Source: Sistotremastrum niveocremeum HHB9708
Lineage: Eukaryota; Basidiomycota; Agaricomycetes; Sistotremastrales; Sistotremastraceae
Reading direction: 5' to 3'
Length of the DNA stretch: 64,000 nucleotides
NCBI GenBank assembly: GCA_001630475.1
Contig: KV419407.1
Coordinates: 682,001-746,000, forward strand
Shown: positions 12,044 through 23,459 of the stretch, piece after piece
Layout: every line of letters begins with the position of its first letter
How positions within the stretch are numbered: position 1 is the stretch's first letter
Position numbers and translations under genes: made by a program
The notes under the pieces: model-generated
Seen by the model: only the letters and a program-made list of their open reading frames with translations
Told to the model about the DNA's origin: nothing
The model's database searches: none

Positions 12044-14674
12044 ATGGATACCACCTCAATCTTCGACCCCCCTCACTTCGCCTCGTCTTCTCGGGTAGAG
12101 GGCAGTCTCTACAGTCTGGAGGTCAATCCATCACACACGCCATCTCTGACATCGCTGGCCTCTCATAGCCTCTCGACCTTTTGGGCACGGTGTCTTTTCC
12201 CCTTCCACTCAGATGATCCATCCCACTTGTCGATCGAAGAGGGTGAAACCTTGAGAGTCTTGAGAAAGGAAGACAACGGATGGTGGGGTGCCGAAAAGGA
12301 CGGGAAGACGGGCTGGTTTCCAGCAACCTATGTCAAACCTGTACCCTTGCCTGTACCCGTTTTTGCCCTCGTCGATGATCTTACTCAACAACTCGATTAT
12401 TTCGCACAAGAAACCAGGCGGTTGCATCGGACGGCTCCTTTGGCCGAATCCACGATTGCGAGTTCCCGGACCAGCCTGGCTTCTTTTGAAACACGAAGCG
12501 AGGACATAGTGAGTCTCACACGGCCTTGCACAGCGCTTGAGACCTGATGATTTTGTAGGGCAACCCCCCTGATGAAATTGTTCCTACGAACCCCTCGTAT
12601 CGTCGTGGACAAGCTTCAGCGGAGGTCACCTATCATGTGTCTACCTCACCGAAATCTTTCATATCAGACGACAGCTACTCCGATGAAGTAGACAGCTCCG
12701 CCAGATCGTCGTCAGGAGATCAGACCTCTCCAGTCCATGGACTGCCCGATTTGAATAAACCTGTCCCTCCCACTCCAGTCACAGAGCTCTCTCGTGGTCG
12801 CGCATTGTCGCGTAGCCGATCTGACTTATCATCCGCTAGATGGCCAACACGAATTAGCACCCATCTCGATGGCTTGTCTGCTCAACAGCCACAATTAGCT
12901 GTCTTGACCGAGTCGCTCCCACTTCAGCCATATCCCGATATCCTTTCCGCAGAATCAGATCCCGGACTAGATTTAGCTCCTTTCAGGGCACGGAGGAGTG
13001 ATCACAAGATTGGGCAGATCCTCGGATATGGCGATGCTCAAGCGTATGTGTTCCAGGTCTAGTTCTTGCTTTAATCTCAACTTTTACTGTCCCTTAGTTA
13101 TTACAAAGCCAAGAACGCCCAAGCGGCTCTGCCATGGTATCTCCGGCCAAGCCATTCCAACGACGAGCTAGTCGTGGACAATGTCAATGATCTGGTCCAA
13201 GCAGGAACTCTGAGAGCTCTTGTGGAGAGACTGACCATTGAGCCCTGGAGTGAGTTTATTCAGTCTCCTGAAATGAGCATGGCTTAATATACTATCAGAG
13301 CCGTCTCATGCCATCGAGTATCGGGACGTCTTTCTATTGACCTTGCCGACATTCGCCACTGCTGAAAGCGTGTATGAGTTGCTTACCGACTTGTTTCGGC
13401 AGTCACCTCCTGAGGGTCTCTCCGAACACGAGTTGAGAGAATGGAACGAACGAAAACTAAGGCCTATGCAGCAGAAGTGAGTGGCGTGTTTGGCCCTTAA
13501 ACTTCTCGTGACCTAATTTCCATGGTAGAATTTTGCAGACTTTCGCAGCTTGGGTGGAACAATTTGGATTCAGTCAATATCATCCGAATCTCGTTACGCG
13601 TTTGCAGGCTTTTGTTGCATCGATCCGTGCGCCATATGCTGCAGAGGCTAGGCGCACCATTGCTGACGCTCTTGATCGCATTGTAAGCATGCATGATAAT
13701 ATTTGGGAAAGCATCGTCCTGAACTATATTTGAGGCCTCGGACACTCCTCCGCCGATGATATCTGTACCTCCGAAGCGGTCTCGAATGGGGAAAAAGCAA
13801 AACAAAGCAGACATTCTTCACTGGGATCCTCAAGACCTCGCCGAGCAGCTGACTCTTGTAGAAAGTCAAAAGTATGCTCAAATTCAGCCACGCGACTGCG
13901 TGGCCTGGACCAAGGCGTTGAAACAAGACGACAATCTTCGCCCTATGTTTGGTGCACTGAAGGAACAGCTGTCCATGTGGGTCAAAACTAGTATACTGAA
14001 CCAGACAAGCCTCGGAAAGAGAGCTGATACTGTTGAGCGTTGGATTAAAGTTGCTGAGGTGACATTCCCACTCTTCCTGCTTCTGACTGCTGCTCATGTC
14101 GTTGCTATCAGAGGTGCACTCATGTCAAGAATCACAATTCAGTTGATGCAATCGTCTCTGCTTTGTCGAGCGCAGTGGTTAGCAAGTTATACTTGACATG
14201 GGCCCATGTCAAAGGACATGAACGGCGGCTGGATCAGCTGAAACAACTAGTCTCTCCAGACAACAACTATTCGAATTGTCGCCTCCGCGATGCCTCAGCC
14301 ACCACTCCATGCGTTCCTCAGCTTGGTAGGTACACACTTCTGACCATGTTCATTTGCCTCATTATGTGATAGAAATCTACCTCCTTGATTTGAAGAATGT
14401 CACGAAACTACGAGACTACCTGCAAACGTCACAAGGCGCCCCCATGATTAACTTTACCAAGTGTCGGAGGATTTCTGAAGTCATCTCTACCATGCTGAGG
14501 CATCAGACCAAACCGTACAAATATGCCGAGAAGACTGACGTAGTAGCCTTCATTAAAGAGCGTCTGCAAGATGTCTCTGACGACGCCACTTTGGCTACAA
14601 AGAGTATGAATCTCCAGAAGGCAGAGCTTGCCCATGCGGACATGAAGAAGAATTTGGAGGCAGCCGGATTTTAA
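12044..14674 (+). CDS. SH3-REM-RasGEF protein (Cdc25-like Ras guanine nucleotide exchange factor)
   Basis: Predicted activator of Ras by GDP release, acting at membranes in nutrient or mating signalling. An SH3 domain lies near residues 48-110, with FHSDDPSHLSIEEGETLRV and NGWWGAEKDGKTGWFPATYV. A Ser-rich linker follows. The REM (RasGEFN) domain starts with VDNVNDLVQAGTLRALVERL and EYRDVFLLTLPTFATAESVY. The catalytic CDC25 domain includes DPQDLAEQLTLVESQKYAQI, VERWIKVAE, VSALSSAVVSKLYLTWAHVK and EIYLLDLKNVTKLRDYL. The gene is split by at least six short GT-AG introns, including 12512-12558 and 14331-14371. The order SH3-REM-GEF matches fungal Cdc25/Ste6-type exchange factors. Which of these paralogues it is cannot be told by eye. 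Confidence 0.9.
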
Positions 14675-14833
14675 GCATACGAAGGACTGTGACGTAGTTT
14701 AGTTCCACTTCAGAGCTTGTTTGACGCAATTAGCGCATTTGTGCAAATGAGATGAATATCTAGCGAAATCGAGGAAATAATACCCAGAGCGTCCACAGCA
14801 GAAGAATGGTAATGGAATAAACAATAGAAGGCA

Positions 14834-15815
14834 CTAGCAATTACAACCGTCTTGAGACTGGGTCGTAGATCTATTCAGGTCGACCCCTTTCTGGCCGGCC
14901 GGCCTAGCAGACGCACCACCCCGAGGTGCAGTAGCTGAAGGAACTGTCAGAGGCAACTTTTTCGCTGCAAAGCGTGTCAGATATAGTGTTAGATATCCGC
15001 GCCAATGCGTACCTATCGAGAGAAATATTTCTGAAACGCCTTCACCAGTCTTAGCGCTAGTCTCTCCCCACATGAGACCTTCCTCCTCCGCGTATTTCTG
15101 TGCCTCCTCCTGTGTCACTTGTCTCCGAGCCGAAAGATCCGATTTGTTTCCACAAAGTGCAATTACGATTGACGGGTCTGCCTGCCGTTGCAGCTCTCGT
15201 ATCCAGTTACGAGCCTTCTCCAATGAAGCCTATCATATTGTTAGGATTCGGATGTAATCAAAACGAAAAGTGTGGTCGATACCGATTGTGTGATGTCATA
15301 AACAACAACTGCACAGTTGGCGTTCCTGTAGTACATGGGGGCAAGGGACTGGAGACCATGACATTAGAGCACTGTTATACGCTTGATGGCACACTACTTG
15401 CTTTGTATCTTTCTTGACCTGCCGTATCCCTGGCTACAATGAGATCGAAAGGCGAGAGAACGGATATAATCGTACCATATCTCAAACTTAACAGTAGTCT
15501 GATCTTCCAAGGTCACTGTCTGCGTCAGGAACGCGGCTACCGCGGAAGACAATGAGATTCAGTTGCAGGGAACCATAGCTCGAGACCGACCTCCGATAGT
15601 GCTCTCGCGATAGTCTTCGAACTGATCTTTCACAAATCGTAGAACGAGGCTAGAGGCCGCAATCTATTAAATCTCGCAGTTGGGTCTTGGACATCAAATG
15701 CACCTGCTCTTGCCCACGGCGGACTCGCCTGAAATCCCAGATAAATAACTGAAGCAGCAGAATGAAGAAAATACTAACCAAGAAGGACTAATTTAAACTG
15801 GAATTGACGGGACAT
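14834..15815 (-). CDS. RAB5: Rab5-type small GTPase (Ypt5/Vps21)
   Basis: Rab GTPase of early endosome fusion and vacuolar traffic. The start at 15813-15815 gives MSRQFQFKLVLLGESAVGKS, with the P-loop GESAVGKS split by a short intron. Later exons give AFLTQTVTLEDQTTVKFEIW and the Rab5-typical ARNWIRELQRQADPSIVIAL. They continue with the guanine-base motif GNKSD and the ETSAKTGEGVSEIFLSI loop. The hypervariable tail is PLTVPSATAPRGGASARPAG and ends in GCNC, a C-x-C double-geranylgeranylation signal. Six or more introns interrupt this short gene. It converges on the RasGEF gene, with about 160 bp between stops. Confidence 0.93.
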
Positions 15816-16086
15816 GTTACTCGAGTCCTGAAGGTATGGTGGAGCGTTGCTCAGCACAGCTTGCCTCAGCCGCTGCGATAGGGGGCCCTTGCGCAAGCTG
15901 AACCAAACAGGACGGCAACAGCGGCAAAGTCAAACTTTCTCACTTTGGAAACGACCGCCATCATCCTGCTCACCTGTTGAATCACAGTGTTCATCGACGT
16001 CTTAGACCTATCCTAAGTTGTAAGACGAAAGTGCAGTGGTGTATATACACACTGCTTGAGCTGGTGTCTGCATTGGACTTGACACA

Positions 16087-18767
16087 ATGAATCGACATCA
16101 CCCATACGGCGGCTATGAAAATACGACACGGCGGGGACTCCCACCTACAGGGCCAGGACCAGATCGCTCTCAACGCTTTGGAGAACGCGGTGGTGGATTT
16201 CGGGGAAGAGGTGGAGGGCGAGGCGGGGGCGGCTTTCAGCGCGGAGGATTCGGCTTCAGCAGAGGAGGGCCTCCTCCACCATTCAACCACGCGCAAATTG
16301 GTGCATCAAGCAACCAAAATGACAGCAATCATGACAATTATCCTGGCACTATTCCTTCTGAAGACGGTGAAGGAAGTCTTGAAGGTACGCTAAGACTTGA
16401 AATTATTGCCCAAGATCAGCTTCCTGGTATCGGCGAGCCGCCAAGTCTTCGTCGCCTTTGAGCGTGGGCGATACTATGAGAGGATCCAGGTCTCGATGCC
16501 AACGCCACGCAAGCCAAGTTTTCTTGAAATTTCTAGCGAGTTTCAGAGCGCTGAGAACGACAAGCATTGTCGCTCTGAACGGCTCTGCGACTGTGCTGCT
16601 TTTCGGCGTGTCTTTTTCTTCTTCTGGAAGTTGTCCAAGGATGTGGTGTCTCACTGTCGCATATGCTTACTCTCCAGAAGGATCGAGTTCTCGAAGGTTT
16701 CCGCGAAAGGAAAGAGACGACAAAGCGCACGATTCCATAATTGAGGAAAGAATTCAGCGAGAAAGGCCGTGTCGAACTTTGTTCATCAGAAACATCAAGG
16801 CGAGTCACGACACCGAGATTGAGAACGTTTGAATTTCTGCGCTCTTTCCCTCTCGCCTGGAAGACCACTGTCGCTTATGTTGCCTACTTTCCACAGTACG
16901 AGACGGACAGTAATGAAGTACGAAAGCTATTTGAAGATCATGGAGAAATCAAGACCTTTTTTGACTTGATTGGCAACAGGGGTATGGTATTTGTGACCTA
17001 TGTGAGCTGGAAAGAGTGTGAACTGGGCACCTCTGTTGTGGCTGATATTCTTTTCTAGTTTGACCTGAGAGCGGCCGAAAGAGCTCGAGAACGGCTGCAA
17101 GGGTCTCAGATTGCAGGCAGACCCGTGAGTCAGGGGATGAGGAGACGTGCAACGCGTCTTACTTGGCCGCAGATCGACGTTCATTACAGTTTGCCTCGTC
17201 CCGATGAGCAGAATGGGCAATGCGATCGTGATAAGAATCAGGTAACCAACCAGAGATGGGTCACTGAAATCCCAGAAGTTCAACGACATTTTTATACCAG
17301 GGCACGTTACTCGTCGTACTACGGAATTCACCCACTGCACAGGGGATTGACGAGATTGAACTGCGCCGGCGATTTCAGCAGTACGGAGACGTCAAATCAA
17401 TCAAAGTGGTGGGAGGTCGAGCTGAGTATGTCTGTATTTTTGATTGAAAGCTGCCCCGACTCATTTCGGGTTCGAAGTCAACGATACGTAGAATTCTATG
17501 ACACACGAGTGCGGCTCCATGGCTATATTCTTCTTGATTTTCCTCGCGATTCAACCTGCTTGTAGGCCTTGGGTGATGCGTATGACGCTCTCCAACATCA
17601 AAACCTTCAAGATGGATTCATGGAGATATCTTTTTCTTGGGACATACCAGACCAACCTCTGCCCATTGGCAATGTACCCACAAAGTATGATTCTATGGCG
17701 GTCTCGACTTTAAAATCAATTAATTTCATGCAGACCTCGGGAGGATAAACCATATCGTGAGCGTGACTTCGAAGATTCTTTCAGAGGCAGAGGCCGTGGT
17801 AGAGGCCGTGGTAGAGGTAGAGGAGGGTTTGATGACTGGGACCGAAGGAACAACAGAGACGCGGGACCTCCACATGCGAACGGCAGATTTGACAATGATG
17901 CTCGCGGGTTTGACACCAAAGGTAAACTCTTGATTGAGTGGACATATATATGAGTTTGCTCACCTTGTTCAGGTCAAACTTCCAACGCCAACATGACTCC
18001 GGTTGGACCTTCACAAGGCAATTCCGTACCTTCGGTATACGGTTTTCTCAGGTGTCGTTTTTCCACTGATCAATCCTCTGCAGAGAGCTGGAGACGGACG
18101 ATTGGAGCAAGCGAAGCAAGTTCAACAAGTAGGCACGCCGAGTTAATGATACCAGCCAACCACTGAACAAGCCTTTCAGCTTCTAGCAGCCTTAAAGCAG
18201 CCCACTGTCAACGCTAACGGAGCCATCAACGGCGGCTCATATGGCTCTGGGCATGCGCCTCCAACAGGCCCCAGGGCACAGATGATGGCACCAGCACCTC
18301 CAGCTGTAACCCCTCCCATGCAAGCTCCTCCACAGCCGTACTACGGCGCTGGACCACCAGCTGCCGTTTCCTATCATCAGCCTTACGCGCAAATGGCGCC
18401 CCCGTATTCACCAATGCAGCAGGCCCCTCCTCCCCAAGCAGTCGGGGCTTACCCCCAGTATGCACCCCCACCTGGACCTCCAAGACCGGAGCCTGTTCAG
18501 GGTTATCCCTCGGCAATGCCGACATTGCCAAGCAACGTTCTCGGACTCTTACAACAAGCTATGCAAGGAACTCAGATGGGTTCCCCCCAAAATGTTCTAT
18601 TACCTGCGACACAATATCCAGGACCACCACCACCACAACCTCCGACGCCAACAGCAGTCCAGTCTGAAGTTCCTACTAATGCTACTTACCAGCAACTAAT
18701 GGCATTTTTAGTCAGCGATTTTTCCTGCATCCCAAACAGACCGAAGCTAACCCGAGTGCTCATGTAG
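16087..18767 (+). CDS. RGG-box and RRM RNA-binding protein (Mei2-like RRMs)
   Basis: Predicted RNA-binding protein with two RRMs. The N-terminus (MNRHHPYGGYENTTRR) leads into a Gly/Arg-rich RGG region at about residues 35-65. RRM1 begins RTLFIRNIK (RNP2), continues YETDSNEVRKLFEDHGEI after an intron, and has RNP1 as GMVFVTYFDLRAAERARERL, then IDVHYSLPRPD. RRM2 contains LRRRFQQYGDVKSIKVVGG and RYVEFYDTR. A second Arg/Gly-rich stretch is encoded near 17783-17830. The C-terminus is Pro/Gln-rich (APAPPAVTPPMQAPPQP). The spacing and sequence of the two RRMs resemble Mei2-like/Csx1-like proteins, but I cannot assign an orthologue. The intron inside RRM1 (16800-16896) uses a GC donor. The 3' end is taken as the in-frame TAG at 18765. 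Confidence 0.8.
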
Positions 18768-19003
18768 GCACAAACGTCGACCAAACAATAGCATAAAATC
18801 TGTACTGAGTGCTAATTTGTTTATATCTGCTCATAGACTGCTTTTTGGAGTTTAGTTTTGATCCAGCGGGCGTATGTATTACACTAAATATATTTGTCTA
18901 AGCTTATGCTTCTGGTCGTTGAGCGTGACTGGTCTTAGAAGGAAATTCGAGAGAAGTTTGAGACGCGTCGGTGTCGGTAGCGCCGTGTTCGAGGCGCTTG
19001 TCG

Positions 19004-20554
19004 ATGAGGTCAGCTTTGCTCGGTGTTGAATCGAGAATGAAGCGATGCTCGACACTGGGTGCTGCGTTGCCCAGGACGGCGACTTGTCATCCCAATATTC
19101 AGCACCGACTCCTACGTCGACCTCTCTCCAGCGTCGCGACGCAGCGGTCGCAGCAAAATGTTCAGTCTGAATCTTTACCTCAGACTGCTAATCCACGCGT
19201 TGAACCGTCAAATCTTTTCTCGTCTGAACTAGCTCATCTCCGAAAGACACTCCTGCATCTTCTTGGCTCTGCCCATCCCCAACTCACCGAAATTGCACAA
19301 TATTATTTTATTCATCCTTCAAAACAACTACGGCCGCTACTCGTTCTACTTTTCTCTCGCGCGACAAATGGACTGGGTAGCTCGTGGCACCAGAAACTAT
19401 GGGAGTCAGAGCAGGCCAGGGGGCAGGCACGAGAATTGGACAGGCCTCTTACACGACCAGACGTGTTGAACGACTGGAATCCTAATATGCCAGACCATTC
19501 AGCGTCTTTCCATGTCCCGTTCCAGCTTCGCCCTCCGCCTCCAATCCCTACTTTACAATACTCACGTCCCTTGCATGACCCTCCGGCCCAACCCACCTTG
19601 TCGTTGTCTGTCCTCCCCACTCAATCCCGACTCGCTCAAATAGTCGAGATGATACACGTTGCCTCCCTCCTCCACGACGATGTTCTGGACGTCTCTCCTC
19701 TTCGTCGAGGGGCCCCTTCAGCCCCCGCTTTGTTTGGCAATAAGTTGTCGGTTCTGGCCGGCGACTTTCTGCTAGGTCGTACAAGTGCAGCGCTTTCGCG
19801 GCTGGGCGAGTACGAGGTTGTAGAGTTGATCGCTGGAGTGATCGCAAATCTCGTCGAAGGAGAACTATTGCAGTTACGAGAGGTCTATGCGCCTGATTCC
19901 ATCGATGGAGCAGAAGCTTCGTTCGTACCATCATCAAGTCATGGTCGTGTGAGCCAGGCGAGATGGAATCTGTATCTTAAAAAGACGTATCTCAAGACAG
20001 CGTCTTTGATGGCCAAAGGAGCGCGTGCTGCCGTTGTTCTCGGAGGCACTCGAGAGGGCGAGGTATGGAAAGAGGTCGCATACGCTTATGGGAGAAACCT
20101 CGGTATAGCTTTCCAGGTTAGTCTTACGGCGACCATTTAGTGAACCTTGCTAACCACCGATTTGATCAGCTCGTGGATGATATTCTTGACTATGAAGCAG
20201 GCGACGACGTCCTTGGCAAGCCAGGAGGGGCTGATCTTAAGCTCGGTTTAGCAACCGGCCCAGCTCTCTTCGCTTGGGAGGAGCACGACGACATGGGTCC
20301 CTTGATTGAGCGCAAATTTGAAGGTCCAGGAGACGTTGAGCTGGTAAGAGTTCCTGCCTTATTTCGACGATGGCATACTGATCGTTCATCAGGCTCGACA
20401 CCTGGTCCGCAATTCGTCTGGAGTTGAGAGAACCAGAGAACTGGCCCGTCAGCATGCTCAACAGGCCAAAGATGTGTTATCGGCTTTGCCCGATAGTGAC
20501 GCAAAAGAAGCATTAGAGCAACTGACAGAACGTGTAGTATTGCGTAAATGGTAA
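19004..20554 (+). CDS. COQ1: Polyprenyl diphosphate synthase, ubiquinone side chain (COQ1)
   Basis: Mitochondrial trans-prenyltransferase that builds the isoprenoid tail of coenzyme Q. The first ATG in frame is at 19004. The N-terminus MRSALLGVESRMKRCSTLGA is Arg/Ser-rich like a mitochondrial presequence. The first aspartate-rich motif reads ASLLHDDVLDVSPLRRG and the second, after a single intron near 20116-20169, reads LVDDILDYEAGDDVLGKPGG. FFxF-like chain-length residues are not obvious by eye. A Pro-rich insertion (about 19390-19620) separates the HPSKQLRPLLVLL helix from the IVEMIHVASLLHDD helix. A second short intron (20344-20392) precedes the last exon, which ends VVLRKW. The side-chain length cannot be read from sequence. 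Confidence 0.92.
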
Positions 20555-20706
20555 AATAGAGAATTGCGCAGTCTCAGTGCCAATGCCACTTCGGCCAGAA
20601 GGCCAATATTCTTTGAAGCCGCCCTGTCAATGTAGCATAATCGACCAGAAGACATTCAACAAACAATAATTATGTCATTAATTCATTTAAGAATTTGCAA
20701 AAGAAG

Positions 20707-20778
20707 TAGCATCAGGTAGTTTCGATCCACCGACCTCAGGGTTATGAGCCCTGCGCGCTTCCACTGCGCCATGATGCT
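20707..20778 (-). tRNA. tRNA-Met (CAT anticodon)
   Basis: Read on the minus strand, a full cloverleaf fits. The acceptor is AGCATCA pairing with TGATGCT. The D-arm region is GCGC..GCGC and the anticodon loop CTCATAA lies in a GGG/CCC-type stem. The T arm is GGTGG-ATCGAAA-CTACC. There is no intron, the discriminator base is A, and CCA is not encoded. The anticodon is CAT. The T loop ATCGAAA and stem features fit elongator methionine better than initiator, but I did not score this. It stands alone between COQ1 and calnexin. Confidence 0.92.
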
Positions 20779-21110
20779 CCATGTCTTTGGTCCCCTGCAA
20801 AACAGTTATGATTAGGTGCGTTCATACCACCATCCCGCATGCCCATCATTTTCCTCATTTTTTTCCATCCTTGTCTGTTCAGTCCAGTAAGTTACATTCG
20901 CATGGTGATGAGTTGGGACGTCAAACGCGTGAGTCTGGGATCTATCGAGAGATGTTGGATGACAATCGTTTCATTTTCCGAGGGAAATAGTTACAACACA
21001 ACATGAATATTACGAGTAAGAAGTATCCGCATCGCCAACTTTCTAACACAAATGCGAAAACCAGTTAGAAAGGCCGAGGCGACAAAAACAGGTCATTAGA
21101 GATATGTAAT
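20779..21110. other. Intergenic region upstream of the tRNA and downstream of calnexin
   Basis: About 330 bp with no supported gene. It holds the 5' flank of the tRNA and the 3' flank of the calnexin gene. A T-rich tract at 20847-20870 could serve in 3' end formation of a neighbouring transcript, but that is only a guess. Confidence 0.35.
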
Positions 21111-23288
21111 CTACTTCGCAGTGGTGGTGCGCTTTTTCAAACCTGAATCTTCAGCAGACTTCTCATCAGAGGCAGGAGCAACGGGTACTTTTCCAGTATC
21201 CTTGGATGCGTCAGTCTTTTTGAGGGACTGAAAATCAGAAATTAATTCCCATTCACAACAATTAGTTGTCAACCTCACCTTGGTGACAGGCTTTTGTGCG
21301 GATCCAATGATGCCAAAGACGGAGCCCAGCATGCCAAGGAGCGTCAGGAGGGCCACCGCAAGTGCTCCAGCTGTCTCTGGCTGGGTCTTCAGGGCAAACA
21401 TGGGGTCAACTTTCACAGCATCGATGAAGGTAGCAACTTTGGCTTGAATGAAAGAGACTGGGTCCTCTTTCCAGCTCTTGCTAGTAACTTCGTCTTCGTC
21501 CTCAGAAATCTCTTCTTTGACGTTGGATGCAGCCTCTTCGATGGGTCGTTTGATATCGAATGTCTCGGCAGCAAGTTTCTGGGCGTCTTCCAAGGAGTGC
21601 CCGACGTAAATGTTGTCGAAAAGGATGTCCTCAGTCATTGTCCAGAGTTCGATACCAACACCACCCTATATCCTGTTGAGTTCAGATATCGGGTTTGAAC
21701 TGAATGAAACTCACAATCTTATTCAGGCTCTTGATGGGGTCAAGATCTTCGAAATAAGCGGGGTTGGGAATCTTGCGAGGTGCCCAGATACCCTTGTACG
21801 CCGGGTTGTCGATGTAAGGAGCGGTCCATTTGCCCTTGTAATCGGGGTTACGGGTGAAAGGACTATGCACTGTGAGTCATGATTCTCATGACACGAGAAC
21901 AGGAAAATTCACCGCTTCCACTCTCCACAACCGGAGACTTCGTCACACTTAGGGTTGCGAATTGTTGGCGCGATCCAATCACCTGTGCACTGGCGTCAGA
22001 ATTCATATCGAAAGAATCTTGCAAATGTGTACACACCGTCTTCTTCATCGTCCCATTCCTCTGGCTTCTCAACGGAGGGATCGGGAACGAATTCGGGTTC
22101 ATCATCGAGCCAGTCTTCAGGTTTAGTCGCTTCAAGATCTTCGATCTCATAAGGGGCATCCTCGTCCCAATCCTCGGGCTACGGGTTCAAATGTTAAGCA
22201 TAAGAATGACGAAGACGACAATGGATTAACCTTGACAGCATCGGGGTCAGGAATACGAGACTCATCAACCCAGTCTTCAGGTTTGGTATCTTCCTCGTCA
22301 TCTAAAAGTTAAAGATGAACATTGTGTCCGGAAGATACCGATTATAAGTCTCCATACCAATTTCCTTTTCGGGGTTGACAGGAGGCTTGAAGTCTTCGAG
22401 CAGGCTACCGGTAGACACGCTGTCGCCATTAACGAAGATTTGGAATGTGTTGTCGGGGCTTGAATCTGGTGAGCACGTCCGTTCCTCAGAGGTTGAACAG
22501 AAAACTTACCTGACGACCAGAGTGTACAAGATGGTAGTTTTCTGAATTGAGGGAGCAGGAGGACCACGAAGGTGTTTCTCCTCATACTCGCCAGTCACAG
22601 GGTTCTTGTGTCTGAAAATGAAATGCACCTAAGGCGGGTTGAATAACGCTTCACGGCAGTACATAGAAAGCATCTTACCTTGGTACCGGGGCAAGTGAGA
22701 TCGGGTCCGAACATCACTACCCAAGGAGTTTTATCACTGAATTCCTTTCCGCTGGTCTGGAAGCCATCTTCAAGAAGTTTGAGGTAACCACCTCCACAGT
22801 TGCCGCCCTGCTGGTACTTGACTTCATATTGAACGACAAGTGGCTCGGTTTTGAAGTCCACAGGTTTTGAGAAGGGAGCCGAGATGGCGTGATGCGCGGC
22901 TTTGGACTTTGCAACGAGACCTTTGTCTCCGGCGATGGCAGGATAGACAGACGACTCTTCGACCGACCATACGCCAACGTAGCTGAAGGTCTCTCCGCCG
23001 ACTGGCGTCTTTTTGGTTGCTTCCGAAGGTGTCCACCGTGCAGACCAGTCGTCCGTGAATTGCTCCAGGAAAGGAGCTTTGATGGCAGATGGCTGAACGC
23101 AATATAAGCATGGCTCATGGGTTTTTGAGCAGGTATAGTACCGTGAAGTTGGGGAGCACTGCGGGAACAGTTGGCTCAGGCGTAGACTCAGGAGTGGGTT
23201 CGGCAACGAGGGAGTCGTCTGAGCCATCAGAGGCAAAGACGCCCGCCGTCGCAAGAGCCAACAGGGCAGAAAGAGTGATAGCCCTCAT
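21111..23288 (-). CDS. CNX1: Calnexin, ER lectin chaperone
   Basis: Type I ER membrane chaperone that binds monoglucosylated glycoproteins. The start at 23286-23288 gives [20 protein letters not shown], a clear signal peptide. The globular lectin part includes [36 protein letters not shown] and the conserved cysteine pair. The P-domain follows: four KPEDW/KPEEW-type motifs ([41 protein letters not shown]), then [26 protein letters not shown] and PNPAYFED. A hydrophobic span [20 protein letters not shown] precedes a short Lys-rich tail ending KKRTTTAK. At least seven introns are visible. Length and order match the family. Confidence 0.96.
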
Positions 23289-23459
23289 GTGAAGTGAGGA
23301 GGAAGAATGAAAGGAGATTGTCTGTGGGAAAGTATGGCCAGATCACCTGGCGCTTTATGAAGGCTACGCGGCTCAGACTCGACATACGTGGCACTTCGTG
23401 CCAGCTACGGGCTATGCGTATCAAATTATGGAATGCACACGATTTTACTAAATACAACA

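Noticed and set aside
18710-18738. Possible last intron in the RRM gene giving an alternative stop at 18796
   Set aside because: The GT...AG span is only 29 nt, below the usual fungal intron minimum, and reading straight on gives a normal stop at 18767.
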